DNA from: Hemicordylus capensis
Lineage: Eukaryota; Chordata; Lepidosauria; Squamata; Cordylidae
DNA: 64,000 bases
Assembly: GCF_027244095.1 (NCBI RefSeq)
Contig: NC_069659.1
Location: forward strand, 348,370,250-348,434,249
Direction: 5' to 3'
The notes beneath the pieces were generated by a model that saw only the letters and a list, made by a program, of their open reading frames with translations, made no database searches and was not told where the DNA came from. Each line of letters opens with the position of its first letter. Positions within the stretch are counted from its first letter, which is position 1. A program made the position numbers and the translations under genes. This document shows, one piece after another, positions 1-10,562 of this stretch.

Positions 1-102
1 TCTCACAGGCCAGGAATACGAATAGGAATATGAATGCGATAAATATTTATATACCTCTTTTCAACAAAGTTTGCCAAAGTGGTTTACATAGAAATCCCTG
101 GG
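1..102 (-). mobile_element. L2-type LINE/SINE 3' end, fragment
   Basis: The stretch AAATATTTATATACC followed by TTTTCAACAAAGTTTGCC and GTTTACATAG is the reverse complement of a tail seen at least six more times here (for example 8290-8515, 18912-19150 and 44660-44916). The tail has the form 'GTAAACC..CTTTGAGAAC..GTATATAAATATT', typical of L2-clade 3' ends. The copy is cut by the hAT-like element that starts at 111. Confidence 0.6.
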
Positions 103-110
103 CTATGGTG

Positions 111-705
111 TAGGGATGTGCAGAACATTTCATCTGGGAAATGTTTCAAATTGAAATAGGACGTTTCTAGTGCTTTGAGCTCGAAACAGAATAGCCTCTT
201 AAAAGGGAGCCTATTTCAAGCTGGGAGCAGAAACATTTTGATGTTTCAAGCACTATTTTGTAGGCCTCTTTTCCCCTTGCTGATTGGTTTTCTGGCACTG
301 GCTTCCAATTGGCTTGCAATCTCCTTGCTTCTTGGTTGGCTTGCTGTCATACAAATCAAGTGTTGTCATGGGCAAACTGTGCCCCCATTGACTGGGGGGA
401 GGGGGGAGGGGAAGCACAAAAGGAGGGAACTTCAAAATGTGTTCAAAGGGACTGTGAAGCTGAGAGAGCCCTTATAGTATGCCTCTCTTGAAGAGGATAT
501 ATTAGGAGAGGAGGAAGGTAGGTTTGATTTTGTGGTTCTCTTTTCTCAGCACTGAGTATAATATGCTGTGCTATTGCTACTATAACTATCTGGTTTTGCT
601 GGATCTCAGATTGAAAAAGGCAGAGCTTGGAAGCCTGTCTTCCTTGAGTTGTAGTTTGTTTTGTTTGTGAGATAGTGTTGCGGTGAGAAATTGACAGTGG
701 CAGCT

Positions 706-764
<59 letters not shown>

Positions 765-1072
765 TTTAACCTTTCCCCCAAATCCCCATAGGAGCCTTTT
801 TGGTGGGTTGCATGGTAGGCAGCACCCATCATAACCTATTACACAGCTCACTTTGGTATCCCTAGAAGCTACCCATGGGAAACAATAGGATGTTTAAATT
901 TTCCCCATTGTTCCCTAATATGTTTTGAGTGTTCCCAAAACACTCAAAAACATTTTTAGTTCTTTCATCAAAACAGCTAGCTTGGCCACTGTTTTGACAA
1001 AACGTTTCGGCCATTTTGCGTTTCGTTTCTAGCTCAAAACAGAATGTGAAGTCCATTTCGTGCACATCCCTA
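111..1072. mobile_element. Non-autonomous hAT-like element, 962 bp, complete ends
   Basis: The left end TAGGGATGTGCA and the right end TGCACATCCCTA are perfect inverted repeats. They are flanked by the perfect 8-bp direct repeat CTATGGTG (103-110 and 1073-1080), which is the target duplication size of the hAT superfamily. The interior holds a (CT)n tract and no transposase-like frame, so it would depend on an enzyme encoded elsewhere. Inner segments near both ends (GAAACATTT-like and AAACGTTTC-like) also pair. The intact duplication suggests modest age. Confidence 0.85.
718..760. repeat. (CT)n microsatellite inside the hAT-like element
   Basis: An uninterrupted run of about 21 CT dinucleotides. 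It lies inside the 111-1072 element, so it arose within, or was carried by, the transposon. Confidence 0.97.
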
Positions 1073-1630
1073 CTATGGTGTCATGTCATTCAGGGGCAAT
1101 TTTTTGCGAGGGGAAATGGGAGCTGGAGAAGAGAGAGCTGCCCATGGTCAGAGGGGCACCATCCCTATGAAACAGGCACCAGTGAAAAAACTGAGCTGGG
1201 GGAGGATTTGACAGACCTTTCATTCCCCTGACACACATACCCTCCACCCTAATCTGAATGTTTTCATGTAGAACATTATGCACAGCCCTTGTTCTGGCCC
1301 CAGTACAGCCCCTCCACTCATATCCATACAATATGAATACATATTAGGGAGGTTCACAGGATGATTACTGGGGTGCCTCCTACCCAAGTTTGGGAGTTGT
1401 GCATACTCCCAATTTGAGATTGTCTGTGAACGTAAAACATGTTGGAGATGTGACTCCATCGGTATTGACTCTCAACACCAGTAAGTCCTTTTGACCACTA
1501 GGGACATATGGAGTGGAGGTGGAGAGCATAGGGCCTTCTACTTCTGTCTCATTTCTTCTCTCTCATTTCTGTATCTCTGCTCTAAGTCTTTTCTGATTGG
1601 TAGACTGCTACTCTTAGGACACTCTCTTCT

Positions 1631-2059
1631 CAGGAGCGTAACTATAACAGGGCAAGGGAAGACAGTTGTCTGGGGGCCCACTGCCTTAGGTCTCCCCCCT
1701 CCAGGGCAAGTCACATGACTGACTCCCCCAGCCGCGCACCCACCCGGGCTTCCTTCAGTTGTATTCATTCTCCAAAATGGATGTGAGTGTTAAGACCTGG
1801 AGCTACCAGAACAGTATGTCTTTCTCTAGTACCATTACATGACTTGCATCGTCCACAATTTACAAAACCCTTTTAAAAATAATTTAGGATGATATTCTAT
1901 TGTGGCACATAGGTTATATGTCTATAAATTTTACTATGCTTTTTGTTGCCACTATTCAGCCTCATTTAAGATTTCTTTACTTAATGAGCTGAGCTTCAGT
2001 GAGGGGGTCCCATTTTAAAATCTTGTCTCTGGGCCCACTCCAACCTTGCTACACCCCTG
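1631..2059 (+). mobile_element. Non-autonomous hAT element, CAGGGGCGTA-type ends, 429 bp
   Basis: Begins CAGGAGCGTAACTATAACAG and ends TTGCTACACCCCTG, which pair as short terminal inverted repeats. A perfect 8-bp target duplication TCTCTTCT lies at 1623-1630 and 2060-2067. The same family, with the same 'GACAGTTGTCTGGGGGCCCA' start and 'GGGCCCACTCCAACCTTGCT' end, recurs at 39160-39478. No coding capacity is visible. Confidence 0.88.
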
Positions 2060-2261
2060 TCTCTTCTTCTTTGTGCTCTCTCTTCCTTCTTCCTTCTTCT
2101 ACCACAAGGTAGAGTCTCCCTATCTAAGTGTGTTACTTCTTCAAATAAACCTTTACTTGTTTTAGCCCTCAAGTAATTGTCTCCAGATCTCCTCCCTGAG
2201 TTCTGTACTCATCAAACCGGCTTGCTCTGCTGAATAGGGGGTTGACTCAATTTCTCCCCTA

Positions 2262-2460
2262 CAAAACAAGCGGGGAGGGTGATCTGGCTTGTGTGCTAAG
2301 CTCCGGCTAGGTAGGAGGGATTTTCCTCCTACCTCGTTCCAAAGCTGGGGACGGAATCTGGGTAGGGCCTGCTCATCCTACCCAACTGGGACTTGGCACA
2401 CAATCAAGAGCCTGGGTAGGATGCTTGACCTGCCCAAGTTCTGATCATGAGAACAGCCTT
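2262..2460. mobile_element. Hairpin-rich foldback-like repeat
   Basis: Consecutive short palindromes are visible: GGTAGGAGG..CCTCCTACC near 2310-2333 and GGGTAGG..CCTACCC near 2361-2382, ending at GAGAACAGCC. The GGTAGGAGG/CCTCCTACCTC hairpin and the GAACAGCC end recur in the repeat at 11150-11610, so I place both in one multi-hairpin family. The outer limits are uncertain. Confidence 0.5.
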
Positions 2461-2484
2461 ATTGTGCTGGGGAAAGAGTGTTTG

Positions 2485-3080
2485 TTTAGGGGATGTCTGA
2501 TCGTGAAGCAGTGACCAGGAAGAGAGATAACCTGAGACTTCTGGCCCGATCAATTGCTGGAAAGTCTGTACGTCTGTAATATGGTGCAGGAGAGTGCAAT
2601 ATCTGGAAACAGGGCATTAAATGTTGGCCTGTGCTGCCTCCTTGAGCAATGCTTTGTAGCAGAGAGCATGAACAACGGCGGCGTCTGGGCACACCTTGGG
2701 GCGAGAGGGAGGAAACAGCTCAAGCAGCGCACTGGTGATTTCAAATGTGCTCGCCTATCTGCATCCCTGTAATAATCAAGGCTCCAGAATCGACACAATT
2801 GTGTCTTGCCGAGTGAGCGAGAGCTTGCTTTCAAAGCCTGCCAGGCAGCCGAGCCTTTGAAGTGGGGAAGGTTTGTGAGCAAGAAGAGATAAAACAACTC
2901 CAGCCTGCCAGTCAGCACCAGGAGGAAAATAAGGCAGGGTGGAGGATGCAGGAGCCGCAGACTGAATGTTGATGGGTGTGGGGCAGGCAGAGAGAGAAAG
3001 CAGGAGCCGCAGGTGCCAATCAGCGACCACAGAAGCATGTGCTCATCTAGGCCAAAGCTGACGATGCCCATTTAAAGAAA
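2485..3080. other. Unassigned single-copy-looking stretch
   Basis: No segment matches another part of the window. A 173-codon minus-strand frame (2550-3071) has low-complexity Leu/Ser/Pro-rich content and no recognisable domain, so I do not call it a gene. It may be ordinary unique intergenic DNA. Confidence 0.4.
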
Positions 3081-3182
3081 TCCTGCCTGATCAATTGCAT
3101 AGTTTCAGTGTATCAATTAATGCATTGATAAAATCTGCATATATTTGCATTTGAGAAGGACATTTTTTGTTCTTATGATGCA
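3080..3182. other. AT-rich block with TAAT/ATTA and TGCAT sites (possible CNE)
   Basis: Contains TGATCAATTGCAT, ATCAATTAATGCATTGAT and TATATTTGCATTTG. These are overlapping homeodomain-like (ATTA) and POU-like (TTTGCAT) words without matches to repeats elsewhere in the window. This resembles vertebrate conserved non-coding elements, but conservation cannot be tested here. Confidence 0.3.
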
Positions 3183-3183
3183 T

Positions 3184-3362
3184 GAGTGTTGCAGCAAGCA
3201 TAACATAAAAAGAGGCATTCCCCTTCTCATGCTCGCATAATCTCAGAAGAAGCATTCCCTCTCAGGAGACTCAGGAGTTGCAGCATGCATAATCCAAAAA
3301 GAGGCATTCCTCCTTCTGATGTGTCGCAGCTAGCATACTTCAAGAAGAGGCATTCCGACTTC
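3184..3362 (+). repeat. Diverged four-unit minisatellite
   Basis: The motif 'GTTGCAGCA.GCATAAy' followed by 'AAAAAGAGGCATTCC' recurs from about 3187, 3231, 3280 and 3322, giving units of about 40-50 bp with substitutions and length changes. Each unit ends in a CATTCC.yCTTCT-like block. Confidence 0.65.
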
Positions 3363-3652
3363 CCTTTCACATAGGAGAGAAAGCCTCCTTTAAGGCAGTG
3401 GTTGCCATCTGCAGCTTTTTTTTCTTTTTTGGTACTTGTATGAAACATCATTTAAAAACTGCAAAATCTGCTAAACAATTAATTGGGAGGACTCTTCAGT
3501 TGATAAACATGTTTCAAATCGTTTGGTCTTACTGACTAATTGACAAAAAGTTTCAGTGCCGGTTTCACAAAATCCTGGGGCTCAAGGGAAGTTTATTGGG
3601 AGTTCCTTGATGAGAAAACCCCCCCATATTGGGGGTCCTATTTGTTGGACAG

Positions 3653-3886
3653 CCACTTAATGGCACAGCAGGGAAATGCTTGACTAACAAGCAGAAGGTT
3701 GTCGGTTCAAATCCCCGCTGGTACTATATCGGGCAGCAGTGATACAGGAAGATGCTGAAAGGCATAATCTCATATTGTGCTGGAGGAGGCAATGGTAGAC
3801 CCCTCCTGTATACTACCAAAGACAACCACAGGGCTCTGTAGGCACCAGGAGTTGGCACCGACTCAACGACACACGTTACCTTTACA
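3653..3886 (+). mobile_element. Sauria-type SINE (tRNA-like head, BovB/RTE-like tail)
   Basis: The head carries a pol III B-box-like GGTTCAAATCC. The body has GGGCAGCAGTGATA and GATGCTGAAAGGCAT. The tail GACTCAACGACACAC ending TTACCTTTAC resembles BovB RTE 3' ends, so BovB machinery is the likely mobiliser. Flanking direct repeats TGTTGGACAG (3643-3652 and 3887-3896) mark a complete insertion. Further copies lie at 27037, 43928 and 44917. Confidence 0.85.
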
Positions 3887-4020
3887 TGTTGGACAGTAAG
3901 GTGAGGTATACATACTTTAATACATGAATTAGTGTTCAAAAGACAGCTTGCCTGCCATCTTCCCCTGCAAATGGGAAACTCCAGGGAAGGGTTTGCCTGT
4001 CCCTGGGGTTCCCTAGGGGT

Positions 4021-4210
4021 CAGTTCACACATGCATGAGCTACATTCGCTCTTTCATCACTCCGTTGCTCAACACTTGATGACTCACAGCTGAAACTGTG
4101 AACGGACTCCCGGGAACAGTGCTGAGTTTGAGGCGAGGTGACGTAATACCATAAAAGCGCCATCTGTGGCGACTGAACTGCGATGGCTCATTCACACATG
4201 CGAACTGACG
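4021..4210. mobile_element. Possible MITE with CAGTTCRCAC-like ends
   Basis: Starts CAGTTCACACATGCATGAGC and ends with the near reverse complement GCTCATTCACACATGCGAAC. No clear target duplication was found. Family membership is uncertain. Confidence 0.35.
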
Positions 4211-4509
4211 AAAGAGTCTGGATTTTGCAGCTGGCTGACAAAAAAGGGGGCCGTGGGGGTGGGGCTCCGAGAGGATGCTGCGGGCTTTTGAGGGAGTGGC
4301 GGCTGCTTTCCAGTTGAGGGCTGTCAGAGCCGGTGTTTGTCTCCTGCTCGGCTTGTATATTTGTAAATGAAGTGATATTACAGAGAACCCACTGTGAGGC
4401 TCCAGTCCAAGGCAGCCGGTGAAGTAAAAGACGCTGCTCAATCTTCCTGCTGCTCAGAGAAGTGAGCAGCATGAAGCAGGCCATTAACGCCTCTCCCTCT
4501 GCTGCTCAT

Positions 4510-5062
4510 AGGAACGTAGGAAACGGCTTTATACTGAGTCAGGCCCTTGGTCCAACTGACTCAGCATGGCCGACACGGACTGGCAGCAGCAGCAGCGGCG
4601 GCAGCTCTCCAAGGCTACAGGCAGGAGTCTTTCCCATCCAAACACAAGATGCCAATTTAGCAGGACCAGCTAGCCGGACATCTTTGCACTTGTGCCACAG
4701 GAAGCCGCCTTAGACCCAGTCAGACCTTTGGCCCTCGCTCAGTATTGTTCACTCTGGACTGGCTGTGCCTCTTCAGGATTTCAGGCAGGCGTCTTTCCCA
4801 GCCCTTCCCGGAGAGGCAGCCAGGGATTGAACCCGAGACCTTCTGCACACCAAGGAGATGCTCTTGAACTGAGTTATGGTCTCATTGCATGGTCCCAGCT
4901 TCGGATCCCCCAGATATTAGGAACCTGGGGAGCTGCCTTATACTGAGTCGGAGCCTTGGTCGGTCAAGCTCAGTATTGTCTACACTGACTGGCAGTGGCA
5001 GGGGCAGAGTACCAGTGTTCCAGGGTTGGCTGGAAGACGGGCCCCTCTACACTCATGCCGCC
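4510..5062 (-). mobile_element. Cluster of three degraded minus-strand SINEs
   Basis: Three consecutive copies start at about 4510, 4690 and 4918. Each begins with a reversed tail (RGGAA..TGCCTTATACTGAGTC, GACC.TTGGTC) and continues into GGCAGGAGTCTTTCCCA. The middle copy keeps a reversed B box (GGGATTGAACCC), showing a tRNA-derived head. All are well diverged. Confidence 0.7.
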
Positions 5063-5225
5063 AGCCGATTGGCTGGCTGCTGCTGACATCTCTCCCACTC
5101 GTGCCCAACTCTGTTGCTTGCTTGCTTGCTCCCTTGCTGGTCTGCCGCCTCCTCTGCTACTCCTGCTCATTCATGCCTGCCCACTGCCCACCTCCTGCCC
5201 CGCGCTTACTCACTGGCCGGCCTCA

Positions 5226-5521
5226 TAGCAACATAGGAAGCTGCCATATACTGAGTCAGACCATTGGTCTATCTAGCTCAGTATTGTCTTCACAGACTGG
5301 CAGCAGCTTCTCCAAGGTTGAAGGCAGGAATCTCTCTCAGCCCTATCTTGGAGATGCTGCCAGGGAGGGGACTTGGAACCTTCTGCTCTTCCCAGAGCGG
5401 CTTCATCCCCTGAGGGGAATATCTTGCAGTGCTCACGCATCAAGTCTCCCATTCAGATGCAACCAGGGCAGACCCTGCTTAGCTAATCATGCCTGCTAAC
5501 ACAAGACCAGCTCTCCTCTCC
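5226..5521 (-). mobile_element. 5S-type SINE, full-length-like
   Basis: On the minus strand it reads GGAGAGCTGGTCTTGTG.., GCTAA.CAGGGTCTGCCCTGG, GAATGGGAGAC, then the body and an ACTGAGTC..TTCCTATGTT tail. The GCTAAGCAGGGTC and TGGGAGAC blocks match the internal promoter region of 5S rRNA. The tail is shared with the tRNA-type SINEs of this window. Confidence 0.85.
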
Positions 5522-5522
5522 A

Positions 5523-5690
5523 GGAACCTAGGAAGCTGCATTATACTGAATCAGACCATTGGTCCATCTAGTTCAGTAGTGACCACACGGCCTGATTGCA
5601 CTTGCAGGCACTTGCAGGCAGGAGTCTTTCCCAACCCTTTCCGGAGACCCGGAGGACTGAACCTGGGACCTCTGGCCCTGAGCTGTGGCC
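5523..5690 (-). mobile_element. tRNA-type SINE fragment with short internal duplication
   Basis: Begins GGAACCTAGGAAGCTGCATT and shares the tail with neighbouring SINEs. It carries a directly repeated CACTTGCAGG at about 5599-5618 before GCAGGAGTCTTTCCCA. The head is degraded. Confidence 0.65.
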
Positions 5691-6233
5691 CCCTGCCCTC
5701 CGGCCCTGCCCTGCCCGTGTGTGTTTCCCACTGAGTTGGGGCTCAGGGCTAGGGGCTCAGAGCTAGGGGCTCACGGTGCCTTTTCCTGCCCCCCACTCCA
5801 GCTTTGGGAGCAGGCCTGGGGGGGGGGGGAGCCTGAGGAGCTTCACAGAGGGCACGGCGAGAGAGGCAAGGGCCTCGGCCAGCTCAGCTCTCAAAAAGCA
5901 GGACTCCTCTCGCCGCCCCCGCCAGCTCGAGCAGGAACATCTGGCTCCCGGCAGGTTTGCAAAAGAGGCTGAGATTATGCTGAAGAAGAGCAGAAGCCGC
6001 AGCAGCTGTCAGAGAACTGACAGTGCCGGCCGGCCCAGGGAGACTCCAGGGCCATGGGTCAGGAGCAGCAGCTTCTGAGCACGGAGACAAGGACGTCAGC
6101 TGCCCGGCATGGCTGGCCGGAGGCAGGGCTCAAGCAGTGTGACACCCAGCCCGGCTCACAGGAGACATCGTCTAGCTGGCCCCAGGTAGGCTTGCTCTCC
6201 TCCGGGAAGACGTGTGGCTTCCCGGCTTCCCAG

Positions 6234-6567
6234 AGGAGAGCTGGTCTAGTGGTAGCGAGCATGACTTGTCCCCTTGGCTAAGCAGGGTCCACCCTGGTCA
6301 CATATGAACGGGAGACTAGAAGTGTGAGCACTGGAAGAGATTCCCCTCAGGGGATGGAGCCACCACTCTGGGAAGAGCAGAAGCAGAAGCTTCCAAGTCC
6401 CCTCCCTGGCAGCATCTCCAAGATCGGGCTGACAGAGATTCCTGCCTGCACCCTTGGAGAAGCTGGTTGAAGAAGAAGAAGAAGCTGCTGCCAGTCTGGG
6501 TAGATAATACTGAGCTAGATGGACCAATGGTCTGGTTCAGTATATGGCGATTTCCTATGTTCCTATC
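6234..6567 (+). mobile_element. 5S-type SINE, plus strand
   Basis: Runs from GAGAGCTGGTCTAGTGGTAG through GGCTAAGCAGGGTCCACCC and GAACGGGAGACTAG to TGGCGATTTCCTATGTTCC. An (AAG)n stretch sits at 6470-6482 where other copies read GAAGCCGC. It abuts a palindromic MITE remnant at 6570. Confidence 0.85.
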
Positions 6568-6569
6568 TG

Positions 6570-6680
6570 TAGCCATTGTGGATGAACACCCATCATCCAC
6601 AGGCCTTGTGGCTGGGGATGATGGGAACTGTAGTCCAGCAACATCTGGGGATCCAGGGTTAAGAACCTCTGCTTTAGGGG
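6570..6680. mobile_element. Palindromic MITE (GATGATGGGAGTTGTAGTCC family), partial
   Basis: Contains GGGGATGATGGGAACTGTAG and CCAGCAACATCTGGGGATCC, then GGTTAAGAACC. This is one half of the roughly 140-bp palindrome that is seen whole at 59820-59970 and 60642-60775. Confidence 0.65.
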
Positions 6681-6806
6681 CACATCCGGGTATCTGTGTC
6701 TTACAAATGGCACCGTTCTTGTCTGAACATAATGCTTTCATTCTGCTGTGATTCTGTTTCTGGCTTCTTGGGCTTTCCCTGTTCTCACAGTACTGGAATA
6801 CAAACA

Positions 6807-6860
6807 TGCCCAATATTTATATTCTGCTTTTCAACAAAAGTTTCCCAAAGCGGTTTTGTA
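6807..6860 (-). mobile_element. L2-type 3' end fragment
   Basis: AATATTTATATTCTGC, TTTTCAACAAAAGTTTCCC and AAAGCGGTTTTG match the reversed L2-type tail. Confidence 0.55.
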
Positions 6861-7554
6861 TGTTTATATTCCAGAAAGGGTATGCCTGGGATTCTATCCC
6901 TCTCCTGCGTTTGTGTTGTCCCCTTCCAGGGGCTGCCCAAAGATTTGCAGTCACAAAATGCTGCTTTGCCCCACATCCTAGGTGTGTGCCAGCCCCTTTA
7001 AAAGCCAGCCCTTGCAAGCTCTGAAAGTGGCACAGGAGGTGGGGAGAAGGGGGGCGGGTTGCCATCAGGTTCTTCTTCTCTTCTTGTGTCTTGCAAGGAG
7101 GATGAGGAGAGGCACTCCATGCGGAGGTGGCAAGACCAAGATTGGCCCCAAGGAGCTGCTCCAATAGCAACAGTGGGGTAGGGGGTGGGGGCGCTCACTG
7201 CCCTGCTGGTAACCCAGTCCTCTGCCTCCAGAGGTGACTACCTGACCATGCCTGAAAGGGCTGCCCCAGCCCCTTCTGATCTCTTCAAACTTAACTTGCT
7301 CCATAAACCCTTTGCAGAAATGACTCAATTGGACTGATAGCCCCCTTTCCACTAATGGCAGTTTCATGGCAGTTTGGCCCCAGGATGTGGTGGTAGTGTG
7401 GAAGATGGGAAACGATTCTTTTTGAACCGTCACCAATTTCTTGCCACAGATGACTCTCTGGTGGCAAATAGTTGCTTCAAGGGGAGCAATGTGGATCAGG
7501 CCACAGTACAGGGGAAAGGGTTGAACCCTCCTCCCCACAACACAGTCCTGATCT
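6861..7554. other. No recognisable feature
   Basis: No repeat family, RNA gene or coding exon recognised. Open frames on both strands are short and lack domain-like composition. Confidence 0.4.
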
Positions 7555-7773
7555 ACTAGTCAGAGGGCTATAGGCCACATTCAGCTTCAGAAGCAAGATG
7601 ACTCTGAATACCAGTTCCAGGGGATTAACATCAGGAGAGAGGGCATGCCCTCAACTCCTGCCTGTAGGCTTCCAGTGGCATCTGGTGGGCCACTGTGTGA
7701 AACAGGATGCTAGACTAGATGGGCCTTCTTGGGCCTGATCCAGCAGGGCTGTTCTTATGTTCTTATGATTAAA
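7555..7773 (+). mobile_element. CR1 LINE 3' UTR fragment
   Basis: The sequence CAGAGGGCTATAGGCCAC, GGCATCTGGTGGGCCACTGT and GGGCCTGATCCAGCAGGGCT ends in the tandem octamer-like GTTCTTATGTTCTTATG. Short TTCTTATG repeats at the 3' terminus are a CR1 hallmark. 5' truncated. Confidence 0.85.
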
Positions 7774-8285
7774 GATGTCCCACATGGCTGCTTATGGGAA
7801 GCCAAAAAAAAAAAAAAGGTGTCAGGAATTATAGACATAGTGGCTGATATCGAAACAAAGCATGGGTGCTTCTGAAGAGCTGTGTATACTAACGCTGTGC
7901 TGGTGCTAGTGTGTGTTGAGAATTTCAGCAACCTCCCCTTCCACCAGAAGCCCCCTGTTTCCCACTGAAAATATGTCCATGAGGGCTATCCAACCCTCAG
8001 GGGCCTATTTTGGGGTAGCATAGAACACTTTCCCTTCTGGAGGCGGGGAGACCATTGAAATTTGCCACCACTGTTGGTCCAGCAGTGGAGCTTAGTTGAA
8101 TTTTCCAGAAGCACTGGCGCTTCTCCCTGTGTGCTGGTATTTCATTAGTCAGGATGTCAGTCAGAGTTCTCTTGTCACATCTAGTCTGATGATTCCCAGG
8201 GACTATTAGAAAAGTAAAAGAGAAGAGGATGGAGTTTACCTGGCACCAAAAATATAGCCAAGAGCGTACCAGGCAAATTATGACT
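7774..8285. other. No recognisable feature except a short poly-A
   Basis: An A-run lies at about 7804-7817. Nothing else repeats elsewhere in the window. Confidence 0.4.
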
Positions 8286-8289
8286 TCTG

Positions 8290-8520
8290 TGACTACAAAT
8301 ATTTACATACTACTTTTCAACAAAAGTTCTCAAAGTAGTTTACATAGAAAAATAAATAATAAATAAGCCCACTCTTAAAAAATGCAAAGAGATACCAGTG
8401 TTAGCTATGGAAGGGATGCTGTGCTGGGACTGAATGAGGCCAGCTAGTCTCCCATTAGTAATTATAAAAGAATCACCACTTTAAAAGGTGTCTGTCTCCT
8501 GCTCAGTCGGCAGGGGGACT
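8290..8520 (-). mobile_element. L2-type 3' end
   Basis: The reversed tail (AAATATTTACATACTACTTT..AGTAGTTTACATAG) is followed by GGATGCTGTGCTGGGAC and by AATCACCACTTTAAAAGGTG at the far end. This matches the same segment order as 18912-19150. Confidence 0.7.
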
Positions 8521-8589
8521 ACTAACTGATTCTGTGACTGCAAAGCTGTCTAGAAAGAGAGATCTTAGGTTTGGGCACAACCACAGAAA

Positions 8590-8812
8590 AGCGCTCTCTC
8601 TCTGGCCACATTCGCATATAATGCAGAACCACGGGTCCAATGAACCCATGGTTCCACCACCCCGTTCTCCTGTCCACATTCAGACATACTGGAGAGTGTT
8701 CTCTCTGCAGTCAGCGATACTCCAGAGAAGCGGAGGAGCTGGCTGTGCAGGCTTCCTTCTTGCTTGAAGGACAGCCTGCACAGCCAATTAGGGAGGGAGG
8801 GAGGGAGGAGCT
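8590..8812. mobile_element. Foldback repeat, ACATTCGCA family
   Basis: Starts GGCCACATTCGCATATAATG and contains the hairpin GGCTTCCTTCTTGCTTGAAG/GACAGCC near 8747-8778. A hairpin with the same loop words occurs in the 54483-54818 repeat. A (GGGA)n run ends it. Confidence 0.5.
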
Positions 8813-8937
8813 TAAGAACATAAGAACGTAAGAACAGCCCTGCTGGATCAGGCTCAAGGCAGCCCATCTAGTCCAGCATCCTGTTTCACACAGTGGCCCA
8901 CCAGATGCTGCTGGAAGCCTATAGGCAGGAGTTCTTC
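8813..8937 (-). mobile_element. CR1 LINE 3' end fragment
   Basis: Reversed CR1 tail: repeated AAGAACATAAGAACGTAAG, then AGCCCTGCTGGATCAGGC and ACAGTGGCCCACCAGATGC. Only about 125 bp remain. Confidence 0.8.
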
Positions 8938-8939
8938 CT

Positions 8940-9160
8940 CCAGTCTGGCCAAATGCAGTCTCTAGTGCTGCATTCGGATGGAACAGAGACTCCCTGGACC
9001 CTCAGGTTGGAGCAGCGAACCTCACTGCAAGCCGAGGGTTCAAATTGGAATTTCATCAGTGCAACCTTGGGTCATGCCATGGATGGGTCTAGAATTGGCT
9101 GGGTTCAGACATAATGGTAAGGGAACCGCAGGTCTCTGCAACTCTGGCCCCTCATTATGA
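8940..9160. mobile_element. Possible second ACATTCGCA-family foldback copy
   Basis: Begins near TGCATTCGGATGGAACAGAG. It holds the pairing blocks GGTTGGAGCAGCGAACC and GAACCTCACTGCAAGCCGAG/GGTTC, and ends near GGTTCAGACATAATGG. Diverged. Confidence 0.35.
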
Positions 9161-9321
9161 ACAAATGCGGCCTCTCTCTAGTTGCCACACACCTAACCTC
9201 AGAAGGCAGGGGCATCCAAAGAACATTCAAAATCATGCACTTTTTGCTGCGGTTTAGTGGCTTACCAATAATTGCCACACGAGGTGGGCTGACTTCCCAT
9301 CTCAGAGTCTTTGGCTTAACT

Positions 9322-9462
9322 CAGGGCTCTCAAACTGTGACCTTCCTGAAGATGCTGGACTATAATGTCCACCATCCCTGGCTACTGGCCATTGTGACAG
9401 GGGATGATGGAAGCTGTAGTCCAGCAGCAGCTGGAGGGCTGAGGTTTGAGACCCCCAGCTTA
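9322..9462. mobile_element. Palindromic MITE (GGAGTTGTAGTCC family)
   Basis: The left arm CAGGGCTCTCAAACTGTGAC..GATGCTGGACTATAA pairs with the right arm GCTGTAGTCCAGCAGC..GAGGTTTGAGACCCC around a CATCCCTGGCTACTGG centre. It is an imperfect hairpin of about 140 bp without coding capacity. Confidence 0.75.
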
Positions 9463-9584
9463 CCTCCTCAATCCTCCTAGCCTTTACCCTAAGCTGTAAC
9501 TGTGTTTGCTTTCAATCCCTGCTCCCTTTGCTTGACTCTCCTTCCCTAGCCTCCTTCTGTTGCCTCCTTCACTTTGAAGACTGG

Positions 9585-9765
9585 GAGCTGGTGTAGCATA
9601 GTGACAAAGAGGCACAGTTGCAAATCAGGACTTCCTTAGCTGTGGTCCCACCTCTTCCATGTAGTGGCCTTAGGCAAGTCGCTCCCTCTCAGCCCCAGCT
9701 GCAATCTTGGGATAATGACCTGGAAGCGTGGCTATAAAGATGACAAGAAGATAATACATGGGAAG
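9585..9765 (+). mobile_element. MIR-like CORE-SINE
   Basis: GAGCTGGTGTAGCATAGTGA, then AAATCAGGACTTCC, CTTAGGCAAGTCGCTCCCTC and GGGATAATGACC follow the MIR order (tRNA-like head, CORE, 'cTTGGGCAAGTCACT'). Diverged, so probably old. Confidence 0.6.
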
Positions 9766-10084
9766 CCCTTTGAATGCTCAAAGGTACATTAGTATTATTG
9801 GATTGCAAGTGCCGAGGGAGTAGGGACCTCTCTTTTCTATGTATGAAACTCTGTGAAGCAGCAGCCACCAAACAACCCCTCTGGAAAAAGCCCTCCCTTG
9901 CTGCGACTAACTCAGTAAATTGTCTACTTATTTCAAATCTGCCTTTGGGGAGCAAGGGGTTAAATGGGTGGGGACCACAAAGCTCCAGTGGCTGCTGGGT
10001 GATTTCCTGATTTCCTGGACCCATTACAGCTCCGTTCACACGTTCTGTTCAACATTGTGTGATCTGTGTAGAGTGCACACAGGT

Positions 10085-10352
10085 AACTCCTGCTAACTGA
10101 GCAAAGAGGCACCTTTTAAAATGGTGATTCCCTTGTATTTAACAGGAGGAGAGCAATTGGTCCTTTCCAACCCTGGCTCTGCAGCATCCATCCAGTGGCT
10201 GTTGCTGGTGTCTCCCTTGGGTTTCTTTTTAGATAGCGTGAGGTGCCCTTTGGAGTCAGGGAACAATTGTATGTATGTATGTATGTTTATTTAATAATTT
10301 CTCTGCAAGCCACTTTGAGAACTTCTTTTGAAAAGTGGTATATAAGTAGTAG
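10085..10352 (+). mobile_element. L2-type 3' end
   Basis: Order: TGCTAACTGAGCAAAGAGGC, TTTTAAAATGGTGATTCCC, TCTTTTTAGATAG, CCACTTTGAGAACTT and GTGGTATATAAGTAG. The 'GTGAGCCC..TTTGGGGACAGGG' L2 block is weakened. A short (GTAT)n lies at 10267-10287. Confidence 0.7.
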
Positions 10353-10562
10353 CAGTAGATCTGTATGCAGGTATAGTCATTCACATGTTATGAATGCAGG
10401 TACAGAAGTCCATTTCCCATCTGTACCATGCATTTAAGGGACCAGTACCCAGGTTCGTTTTTTAAAAAAATGTACAGGTGTACAGTCATTTATACAAACA
10501 CATGTTCAATCCCTGCCATCATGTCCCTATTTTCCCATTCACTTGAATGGGGAAACAGGGAC

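Noticed and set aside
2550-3071. 173-codon minus-strand open frame with Leu-rich stretches
   Set aside because: Low-complexity composition, no clear signal peptide or membrane pattern, no neighbouring exon-like sequence.
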